This document shows positions 51,601-58,034 of a DNA stretch of 64,000 nt, one piece after another. The DNA comes from CALOFP01 sp942492635 (lineage in GTDB: Bacteria; UBP6; UBA1177; CALOFP01), in NCBI GenBank assembly GCA_942492635.1, contig CALOFP010000003.1, positions 868,001-932,000 on the forward strand, read 5' to 3'. The translations under genes and the position numbers were made by a program. The stretch's first letter is position 1. The number at the start of each line of letters is the position of its first letter. The notes beneath the pieces are model-generated. The model was not told where the DNA came from. It saw nothing but the letters and a program-made list of their open reading frames with translations, and made no database searches.

Positions 51601-51701
51601 TCTACAGGAGAACCGACTCCGGGCTCGGCAGAATAGAGTGTCGTACATAAAAAAGCAGCCGCCAAAATCGCCCACAAACCCGTATTTATTATTATTTTCA
51701 T
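48648..51701 (-). CDS. Exported CUB / P-domain / DUF4215-repeat protein with PilY1-terminal-blade-like C-terminus (cassette 2, third gene)
   Basis: An exported protein of 1017 residues. Signal peptide 1-25 (ending LYSA) is followed by a CUB-like domain (about 30-150, FTNSFTATNRVFVTFESDGG), three DUF4215 units, and a proprotein-convertase P-like domain (about 255-355, HTYQGDLTVAVISPSGTSVVL and GEWQLVVTDTA). Next come eleven more DUF4215 units, of which nine are 31 residues long and almost identical (CGDGFVQSGVEECDDGNSDD). A further Cys-rich part precedes a C-terminal region with GWFFDLPPFTLMVGSPVYYK, IYFVTYT and GWSYLWKVNAFNG, as in the terminal PilY1 propeller, ending IIWWKVE. ATG 51701 follows GGAGG, nine bases after the vWA gene. 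It is collinear with the 14126 protein but enlarged. Confidence 0.82.
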   Translation of the reverse strand: MKIIINTGLWAILAAAFLCTTLYSAEPGVGSPVDGCSTSGDLPAGANCSYVAPRRCSSSPATFTNSFTATNRVFVTFESDGGVNGAGFSASAGGNTVSHSNYGDNEKKCWEMVSLNEITEVQIDIDFVEECGGTDCTCDMVRVYRCDPVEVCGNGTKEGGEECDDGNAVDGDGCDSNCTASTCGNGIVSPGESCDDGNTSDGDYCSSDCQKITGDCGDGVLNDNEQCDDGNNSNGDGCDSTCKDEPTDIPDNDPSGITSKKNVSGKGVVCDGATVEVCVDITHTYQGDLTVAVISPSGTSVVLHDKTGGDTDDIKKCWDLSDNFRGENADGEWQLVVTDTANSDTGKLNNWELNIDTSMCSVCGDGIVEGPEECDDANGDNTDSCVSCRNATCGDGFIQSGVEECDDGNSDETDGCAACKIPTCGDGFVQSGVEECDDGNSDDTDGCIACKNATCGDGFVQSGVEECDDGNSDETDGCAVCKIPTCGDGFVQSGVEECDDGNSDDTDGCIACKNATCGDGFVQSGVEECDDGNSDDTDGCIACKNATCGDGFVQSGVEECDDGNSDDTDGCIACKNATCGDGYVQSGVEECDDGNSDDTDGCIACKNATCGDGFVQSGVEECDDGNSDDTDGCVACKNPTCGDGFVQNGVEECDDGNGDDTDGCIACKNATCGDGFVQSGVEECDDGNNNGWDGCSPTCTKETEYCGDGVVSGGEVCDTKLPGVECTSLSVSDPYTSGFAPCSSDCSGYDHSQCGRCGDGKIDPGESCDGNIKACPTGRFKPGRPGFLVWEAVGGGDVECKNCQWNYSQCNDAEMNKAVGLRNFTYTKGDSLPAEAKQKIGADTMVDQTDYEEDRHASLYSEEHSDAKISPAKGWFFDLPPFTLMVGSPVYYKNKQGQSAIYFVTYTRDWRGVKNVCENEKGPGWSYLWKVNAFNGRALGSNPGFKDDRLTHYLGKGMASAPIIVDTKLIVSRGSGGGETEGPLHGAGAASGDEGHLLAEELEPGPGPTKIIWWKVE
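49624..50570 (-). repeat. 93-bp in-frame tandem repeat array encoding DUF4215 units
   Basis: About ten copies of a 93-bp unit, each encoding a 31-residue DUF4215 module with six or so Cys/Asp positions conserved. Copies differ by a few substitutions (for example DETDGCA..CKIPT versus DDTDGCIACKNAT), forming higher-order patterns that suggest recent duplication and exchange. Confidence 0.9.
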
Positions 51702-51710
51702 CAAAACCTC

Positions 51711-54700
51711 CTACTTCACAGTGACTCTGGTTTTATCACCGGTTCCGTAAAACACCCAAACTTCCCGGTTTTTACCCGGTTCGTCGCTTTCTCCCCGGAC
51801 AACAGGTTTGGCGCTTCCATATACCTTGAGAACGCCTTCATTTGTTATGCCGTCCACTCTCGGAGAGAGTTCCTGACCGGAAATGTAGTCCCTCGCCGGA
51901 TCTCCGATAAACTGAAATATTTCAACAGGAGTTCCGTTGCTAAACGCGGCGTAAAGGTTGCCAAGAATATCTGTGTAATAGACACTGTTTGCACTATCGG
52001 ACTTCGCTGAGGTAACCATTACATCCTTGTCCTCTTCTCCGTTCCATTCAAACGGATATATCTTTCCGATAACAGGATAGGCGGGAATTGTCGGAGGAAA
52101 TACGCTGTTGGGATAGTCGGCAAGGGAGTTGTGAAAACCGCCGAAGAAAAAATGGGCTCCACCCAGGTGATAATTAAAAGTTTTGGCATCGTCATCATCG
52201 AAAAATGTGTTGTACCCGGAAGGAACAACAATGTAACGCTCTGAACCTCCTCCGAAATTCACTGAAATCAGGGATGGACTGTCCCAGATCTGACCTATTT
52301 CCGGACCGCTGTCGTTATCTCCCTTCTTCCAGATTGTTCCTTGAGCCGATTCAGAGAATTGTCCGTTGAGTTTGTCTATGAGATCACCAGTCTTTATGAA
52401 GGAAACCCCCTTTCCACCGCGACGGAATCCCATAGCAATGTAATCCTTTCCGTCAGCCTCCAGTCTCGTGGGGGTGAGATCCACTCCGTAGAGTTCGTCC
52501 TTTTTGCTTGAATAGATGTAGTTTTTCTTGGTGTGATTTAGTTTTATCTCCTCGGACGGTACGACAACCTTTAGCTCCTCACCATCGGTATTGAAAAGAT
52601 GAAGAAAACCGGAGTTGCTGCCCACCATGAGATAGCTCTTGTCGCCGTATTCCACAAAGAGCGGTGAAGAGTGCCAGAAATCACCCAGCGGATTTTTTCT
52701 CTTAATCGGACCTGTTTCGCTGTTAAGGTAACCCTGAAGGGAGCGTCTGACTTCATCGTTGCTCGGATTCCAGACTTCGAAGACTCTGTTCGATTCGTTA
52801 AGAGCATAAACAGTTCTGTTCGTCCCGCTGAGAGCGGCTTTAACAACGACATTGGCTCCGGTGATGAAACCGTCTTCCTTTACCGAAGTATTTTCTTCGT
52901 TGTAATCCAGGCCGGAAAGCACCTCCTTCGCGAATTCATTGGTTTTGTAAGTGTTATCTTCATTCAGTTCGTCAATAAAAAGACAGCGATCACCGTCCTC
53001 CCCCGCACTTCCTATAAGACAGGCCTTGTTGATGGTTCCCCACCATTGGCCGGGCGCCTGTGCGGAGAATATGGGAATGTAGACATCGTTTCCGAATTCC
53101 GATCCTTCAAGAGATATTGCAGGAGAAGAGGAAACTCCGGCGTTTCTGTTGATCGCACTGTTTGCAACCTTACTTATCGCCTTTACTATATCGGGGGTAT
53201 TCTTAGCCGATTCGTAGACACCGATCCTTTTAGCTCCGTCCTTGCTTACGATATTCTTCAATCTCGGAACGTCGTATCCGAAACTGATGGCATTGACAAT
53301 TATCCTGTTGGAATCATCAAAATCCGCCTCCGTAGGCTCCTTGCTCCTGTTGTAGTAGAGATCGATTGTAGGATCGTATAGGAAATCGGCAACTCCCTGC
53401 ATATTGTCATTATCTTTAAGATAACCGTAGAGATTACTGATGTAGTTAACCGCACCGTCCGGATTTTTAGGAGCGTGAAGCTGGAAGGAGTCGGTGTATT
53501 TTTCCGTACCCAGTGGACAGTTACTGCTGTATCCACCCCAGCCGTCGCCGACACCGCCCTCATTGTATTTATCGCACTGGTAGTCGGCGAGATAGGACCT
53601 GGGACTATCTTTGGTCGGATAACCATCAGAAATCACTATCACATTATTCTGCCTGCAGGACCAGAGCTTATCCTGATTGTTGTAGTAGTAATCCCAGACC
53701 TTCACCATTCCCTGACCTGTAGGAGTGGAACCTGAAGAGTAGAGGACGTTTGCCGCGTTTGTATGTTTTTCCCAGTCGTGATCCTTCAGTCCCGAGAGAA
53801 CGGCACCACCCGTGTGAAAAAATGAACGGAAATCGTCGTCGTCGTAATCTCCCCAGCCGGATCCCCAGCCGCCTCCGCCGCTTTCAACTGTTCCAAGTCC
53901 GGCATATAGAGACAGGCCCCACGGCACCTCAGGCTTTTTCTGGATAACTTCCGTAACCGCATCTCGTATTGCATCCTGCCGAGTGTTGAACCTCATCCGC
54001 GCCAATCTATCCTTTCCCTGTTGTGTGTAGATCATTACGACATCCATAGAGTCTGTCAGATCAAAATGCTTTATGTGCACCTTTATTCTACGGACTCCTT
54101 CCTGCCTGAAACGGAAGGTTGCAACATAGTTCTGTGGCACAAAACACTGATTGCAGCTGACACCGCTTAACGAGCCGTTTCCGATACAGAATTTCTGCAG
54201 ATATGCCCTAAGAGGCTTATCCGGCTGCCCCTCTTCCGGCTCCTCCCAATCAGCCTCATCAGGACAAAAGTCATCCTTTTTACAGACCATCCATTTATCT
54301 ATTATAAATCCCCGCATGAGAAGATCGCAGCTTCTGAGAGGTGTATTGTCGGAGAGCTTTTCACCTGTATCAATTGCTATAAACTGGTTGGTTCTGGGAT
54401 TGTTGTTTGCAGAAGTTGATGGATCGGTAACGAGAGCAAAAGAAACATCACTCACACCTTCGGGAGCTAAGTACCAGGAATCGGAACGGGAATCACCTCC
54501 GACCCATCTTTCGAAAGGTCTCCCGTCGTTTCCGGATGCGGTATCCGGAATAATATCATCATTCTCATCAACACCCCAGTAGGTACATGTTCGCCATGCC
54601 GGTCCCAATAATGTACCGCTTTTATAAAAGTAGAGGTTGTCCATCGCTATCTGGTTATTCCAGTTACCCAGAGAGAGAAAAAGAGGCTGGGTCGCACCGG

Positions 54701-55466
54701 AGGAGCTCTCCCTACTGTAACCGGTCCAGAAATATCCGGTGTCTTTCAATTCGGCAATCAATTCAATTTTCTTTACCCTTCTACAGGGAATCTGCCCGGT
54801 TCTGCATCTGTAAACGTGTGAGGGAAATCGAAACCCTCCCAAGGGCAAAGGATCGTAGTTGAATTTCACGTAACCTTCCGAATCGGTAGGAATTGATGAT
54901 GGATCTGAAATATCCCACCCTATCGTATAATTTACACCGCTTCTGTGCCTGTAGGCTCCGGAACTTGCTGACCAGACAATCTCATCATCCATAGGATCCC
55001 CAGGAATCCAGTTGCCATTTTCATCTGTGGCAAATCCCGGTCTGTAGGAAGATGAGTGATCGTTGTAGGCTAGAAAAACATAGTTTTTTTCAAAATATTC
55101 ACCGTTTTCATCCAGCATCTGCCCGGGATATGGGCAACTACCGCCCGATCCTTTCGCCATACACTCCCAGCTGTATCCACCGGACCCGATGACCCTGTCG
55201 TTCAGATAGTCATAGGACTTGTTTGTATAGGCTCCCTGACTGGACTGACGGCAGAAATCACCGGGACCTGCCGCGTTTGTAATATATTTTGTGAACTTGC
55301 TGTAATCTATGTTGTGATCATAAACATGCCAGTTCATTGATCCGGACCTGTCTATAAGGAACATAATGTTGGGAAGAACTCCCTCCGCCTGAAACAGCTC
55401 ATGCTCCTTACCGAGGAGGAACATTGAACAAAGGATGAGAGCTGAGGCAAAAATTATTTTCTTCAT
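51711..55466 (-). CDS. Exported vWA / PilY1-like protein (cassette 2, second gene)
   Basis: An exported protein of 1251 residues. Signal peptide MKKIIFASALILCSMFLLG precedes a vWA domain with MIDAS DRSGSMN, the TPTGQG loop and VIVISDGYPTKDSPR. The propeller part has FWHSSPLFVEYGDKSYLMVGSNSGFLHLF, ELYGVDLTPTR, YIAMGFRRGGKGVSF and a closing WVFYGTGDKTR. It is collinear with the 15550 protein along its length (GYFWTGY, PAWRTCTY, NQDKLWSCR, APGQWWGTINKACL). Like that protein it stops shortly after FYGTGD, where canonical PilY1 continues. AGGAGGAGGG precedes the ATG, eleven bases after the first cassette gene. Expected to be secreted or at a pilus or fibre tip. No pilin genes in the window. Confidence 0.86.
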   Translation of the reverse strand: MKKIIFASALILCSMFLLGKEHELFQAEGVLPNIMFLIDRSGSMNWHVYDHNIDYSKFTKYITNAAGPGDFCRQSSQGAYTNKSYDYLNDRVIGSGGYSWECMAKGSGGSCPYPGQMLDENGEYFEKNYVFLAYNDHSSSYRPGFATDENGNWIPGDPMDDEIVWSASSGAYRHRSGVNYTIGWDISDPSSIPTDSEGYVKFNYDPLPLGGFRFPSHVYRCRTGQIPCRRVKKIELIAELKDTGYFWTGYSRESSSGATQPLFLSLGNWNNQIAMDNLYFYKSGTLLGPAWRTCTYWGVDENDDIIPDTASGNDGRPFERWVGGDSRSDSWYLAPEGVSDVSFALVTDPSTSANNNPRTNQFIAIDTGEKLSDNTPLRSCDLLMRGFIIDKWMVCKKDDFCPDEADWEEPEEGQPDKPLRAYLQKFCIGNGSLSGVSCNQCFVPQNYVATFRFRQEGVRRIKVHIKHFDLTDSMDVVMIYTQQGKDRLARMRFNTRQDAIRDAVTEVIQKKPEVPWGLSLYAGLGTVESGGGGWGSGWGDYDDDDFRSFFHTGGAVLSGLKDHDWEKHTNAANVLYSSGSTPTGQGMVKVWDYYYNNQDKLWSCRQNNVIVISDGYPTKDSPRSYLADYQCDKYNEGGVGDGWGGYSSNCPLGTEKYTDSFQLHAPKNPDGAVNYISNLYGYLKDNDNMQGVADFLYDPTIDLYYNRSKEPTEADFDDSNRIIVNAISFGYDVPRLKNIVSKDGAKRIGVYESAKNTPDIVKAISKVANSAINRNAGVSSSPAISLEGSEFGNDVYIPIFSAQAPGQWWGTINKACLIGSAGEDGDRCLFIDELNEDNTYKTNEFAKEVLSGLDYNEENTSVKEDGFITGANVVVKAALSGTNRTVYALNESNRVFEVWNPSNDEVRRSLQGYLNSETGPIKRKNPLGDFWHSSPLFVEYGDKSYLMVGSNSGFLHLFNTDGEELKVVVPSEEIKLNHTKKNYIYSSKKDELYGVDLTPTRLEADGKDYIAMGFRRGGKGVSFIKTGDLIDKLNGQFSESAQGTIWKKGDNDSGPEIGQIWDSPSLISVNFGGGSERYIVVPSGYNTFFDDDDAKTFNYHLGGAHFFFGGFHNSLADYPNSVFPPTIPAYPVIGKIYPFEWNGEEDKDVMVTSAKSDSANSVYYTDILGNLYAAFSNGTPVEIFQFIGDPARDYISGQELSPRVDGITNEGVLKVYGSAKPVVRGESDEPGKNREVWVFYGTGDKTRVTVK

Positions 55467-55477
55467 GATCCCTCCTC

Positions 55478-56143
55478 CTAAAATTTCGGTTTTCCGGATG
55501 TTTTAAGGTAGTTTTTTATCTGATGTTCATATCTTTTATAGAGCTTCTCAAAGTTAGCGTAATCGTATGTTTTCAAATACTTAAGCTTTGCAAAAAGCAG
55601 TTCCATTTCATTTTTAATTAGCACCGGTTCCGGTTCCCCGTTTACGGTTTTGAAAATTACCGTATAGATCTTTCCGGACTCCAGAGAATATTTTTTCAAC
55701 TTATCGTATCTGAGAGGGATAAACCTTGCTCCGTCGGATTTCTTCATGCAAAAACCAGGAATACACTTGAACCCTCCATTGAACAGTCTTACACTCTCGG
55801 TGAAAAACATATCTTTGAAAAGCTGAGAGGGAAGAAGATTGTCCCTGTATCGATTTTCGTTGCCGTTGAAAACAACTCTGTACGGTTGATCACCGCTGTC
55901 CATCGGAATGAAATTCACTCCAGGAATTACAATCGCAGGATTTTTAAAAACAACCAGATTCCTGCTGCGATCAACCGTTGAAACAGTCCCCCTCAGGAGG
56001 AACATATTCTCAGCATCTCCCTTCTCCACCTTGATTTTGTTGAGGGTAAGCAGCTCCTTGATCATTCCAAGATTGGTCTGCCTCCCCGCAAATAGGGTCG
56101 ATGAAAAGATGAAAAAAAGGAGTACAAGCATTAGTTTTTTCAT
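55478..56143 (-). CDS. Small exported protein (cassette 2, first gene)
   Basis: A 221-residue protein with signal peptide MKKLMLVLLFFIFSSTLFA. I do not know its family. It has a beta-rich middle (MFLLRGTVSTVDRSRNLVVFKNPAIVIPG cut into short strands), two Cys in FKCIPGFCMKK, and a helical C-terminus ending in a Lys-rich tail. It shares position, export signal and weak sequence patterns with the first gene of cassette 1. AGGAGGTG lies before the ATG. Likely a partner or assembly factor of the vWA protein; this is inference from conserved gene order. Confidence 0.72.
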   Translation of the reverse strand: MKKLMLVLLFFIFSSTLFAGRQTNLGMIKELLTLNKIKVEKGDAENMFLLRGTVSTVDRSRNLVVFKNPAIVIPGVNFIPMDSGDQPYRVVFNGNENRYRDNLLPSQLFKDMFFTESVRLFNGGFKCIPGFCMKKSDGARFIPLRYDKLKKYSLESGKIYTVIFKTVNGEPEPVLIKNEMELLFAKLKYLKTYDYANFEKLYKRYEHQIKNYLKTSGKPKF

Positions 56144-56222
56144 AAGACACCTCCTGCTTCGGGTTTATCGTATGTTTGAAATTTACCAGTCGCAGAGAAT
56201 AAATCGTCCGTCCGTATGGAAA

Positions 56223-56250
56223 CGAACCTTTTTTTTCAAAAAGAAGTTCG
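56223..56250. other. Imperfect hairpin upstream of cassette 2
   Basis: CGAAC...GTTCG arms with poly-T/poly-A inner stems form a 13-bp stem with two mismatches, about 80 bases upstream of the first cassette 2 gene. It could act in the leader RNA or be a terminator-like element. The remaining intergenic sequence holds the palindrome at 56436-56457. Confidence 0.35.
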
Positions 56251-56435
56251 CCTCCATAGGTTTGAACCGATAACCCCTTGTTTTGCTGTGCATTTCAAAC
56301 CTTCAACAACCTTTTCGAATGCAAAAACAGCAATCGAACAGAATATGTTTTGAATTCCTTTCGTCATTTCTATGTCGATTTTTTTCATCTGCCAAGAAAA
56401 TTTCGACGGCTTTTTCCGTCTCAAAACGATTTCAC

Positions 56436-56457
56436 GATACGTAGCATGCTACGTATC
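56436..56457. promoter_or_regulatory. Perfect 22-bp palindrome between cassette 2 and the divergent membrane gene
   Basis: The half-site GATACGTAGCA is followed by its exact complement, giving a 22-bp palindrome with no mismatch. It lies 293 bases upstream of cassette 2 and 129 bases upstream of the plus-strand membrane protein gene, a position suited to a dimeric regulator of divergent genes. Confidence 0.5.
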
Positions 56458-56585
56458 TACGGGTAAATCCACGGTCATTGTGAATTTACAACATTTAAAT
56501 TCTCAGTTGCTGAAATATATTGATCTTTTTCTTGATTTAAGCTGATTAAACACTTAAATTTAATAATGTTTTCATCATAGCAGGG

Positions 56586-57518
56586 TTGAATTTGAACAAG
56601 TATTTAAAAAGCCTATCGAATCCCACAAAATCCTTAATAATTTTCGTCATATTCGCTATTCTTGTAATTTTGAGAGTGTACATAGAGTCCGCAATCCTCG
56701 GCAGCTTTTTCAACTACTACGTTGTTTTCCACCACCTGTTCTGGTTCACATCGGTGCTTCTGTGGAACCTAATCTGCTTCCGTCACATTGTGAAAATGGA
56801 GACAGGGAAGCTCGTCTACCTGCCTCTTGCCGTGATAATCGTCTACATTCCCATGATCTATGCGCAGATTGAAGCCGGAGCGGCACAACTTGTCTACATC
56901 AAGTCCCGAAATCCCGGTGATATTTTTTCATACATCATCACACTCATGTACACGCACCCGAAAAACAGCTATATGTTCCCCGAACTTCTCATTCTGCTTG
57001 CAGGAACAACTTTTCTCTCCTGGAAAGCTTCAAAAAGCATCCCGAAAACTTTTATCAACACATTCGCAGCCTTCTACTGCTCTATGATTTTCGGTTTTCA
57101 CTGGTTCGGAAGACTTTACGACAAAAATCCCTATATCAACCTCAAAACCGAGTTTCACAACCACGTAATACTTTCGCTCGTATACTATTCCATTTCCCTA
57201 ATGCTGCTGATTTTTCTCTTTCTGCCGGAATTGAAAAAGATGGGACGGGAAATTTTTTCTCCTCTTGTTTCAGGTGTCACTTTTTCAGTTTCAGCATTGA
57301 TTCTCCTGCTTTTGAACATTTTTATGCACAGAAATACATTTATTGACCTGCTTTTCATCTTCATTTCGATCTTCGCATCATTTTTCTTCCTCACCCTATG
57401 CTTCCGGAAAAAAATTCCGACAGGATTCAAAATACTCGCTCTGATCTATTCCATCTCAGCATTCATGATGTTCCTTTTCCCCACAATCGTGATATTGAAC
57501 CACAGATTTTCCAGCTGA
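56586..57518 (+). CDS. Polytopic membrane protein of unknown function
   Basis: A 310-residue protein with about eight hydrophobic membrane segments (for example SLIIFVIFAILVILRVYIES, LVYLPLAVIIVYIPMIYA, VILSLVYYSISLMLLIFLFL, LLFIFISIFASFFFLTLCF). A conserved-looking loop reads FHWFGRLYDKNPYINLKTEFHNHV. I recognise no family. The frame opens with TTG at 56586 (a second TTG follows two codons later), no ATG is close, and AGCAGGG lies upstream, so the start is uncertain. It is divergent from cassette 2. Confidence 0.6.
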   Translation: MNLNKYLKSLSNPTKSLIIFVIFAILVILRVYIESAILGSFFNYYVVFHHLFWFTSVLLWNLICFRHIVKMETGKLVYLPLAVIIVYIPMIYAQIEAGAAQLVYIKSRNPGDIFSYIITLMYTHPKNSYMFPELLILLAGTTFLSWKASKSIPKTFINTFAAFYCSMIFGFHWFGRLYDKNPYINLKTEFHNHVILSLVYYSISLMLLIFLFLPELKKMGREIFSPLVSGVTFSVSALILLLLNIFMHRNTFIDLLFIFISIFASFFFLTLCFRKKIPTGFKILALIYSISAFMMFLFPTIVILNHRFSS

Positions 57519-57572
57519 AAGAATTTTTAATCGTATGGCTTTCCGAGCACGTTATAGCGACCGGTAGCTCGC

Positions 57573-57733
57573 CCAGGCATTTGGCTAAATTATAAAGAGG
57601 GGGTAAATGCCTGGCGTTCCAGCGAAACGCCCCTGCAATTTACCAGGTAATTACGAGCAGATAAGCCTCTTTTTTCAAAAGGTAGTTTTTTAAAATTCGA
57701 TAACTCCCCCAGCCCCTCTTTAAAAAAGAGGGG
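57573..57733. repeat. Structured dispersed-repeat region
   Basis: Three hairpins in the 516-base gap before 58035: CCAGGCATTT/AAATGCCTGG (57573-57582 and 57605-57614), GGCGTT/AACGCC (57613-57631), and CCCCTCTTT/AAAGAGGGG (57713-57721 and 57725-57733, loop AAA). Sequences of these types recur between genes in many bacterial genomes and are probably repeats rather than genes. The rest of the gap holds nothing I can assign. Confidence 0.5.
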
Positions 57734-58034
57734 AGTTCTCCCAGCCTTTTTCTGCGCTGTCTCAATTAAAATTTTCGATCCCTCAAGCTGCTAAATCGCA
57801 GTAATCTCTATGGGATTTCCTTTCATTCATGTTCTTCATGCCCTCCATGGTTTTTACGTATTCTTTTGTACTTGTTACTGTTCATACAATATAGTTACTG
57901 TCCGAATACAGAGATTAATCTAATTACATGACCTGGCGCACACAGAGGCACGACCCTACAATTCGTCATTGAATTCAGCGACTTGGTTCAGTTATCATCA
58001 CCTGAACCGGAGGTGCTCATCAATGGTATTTGGA

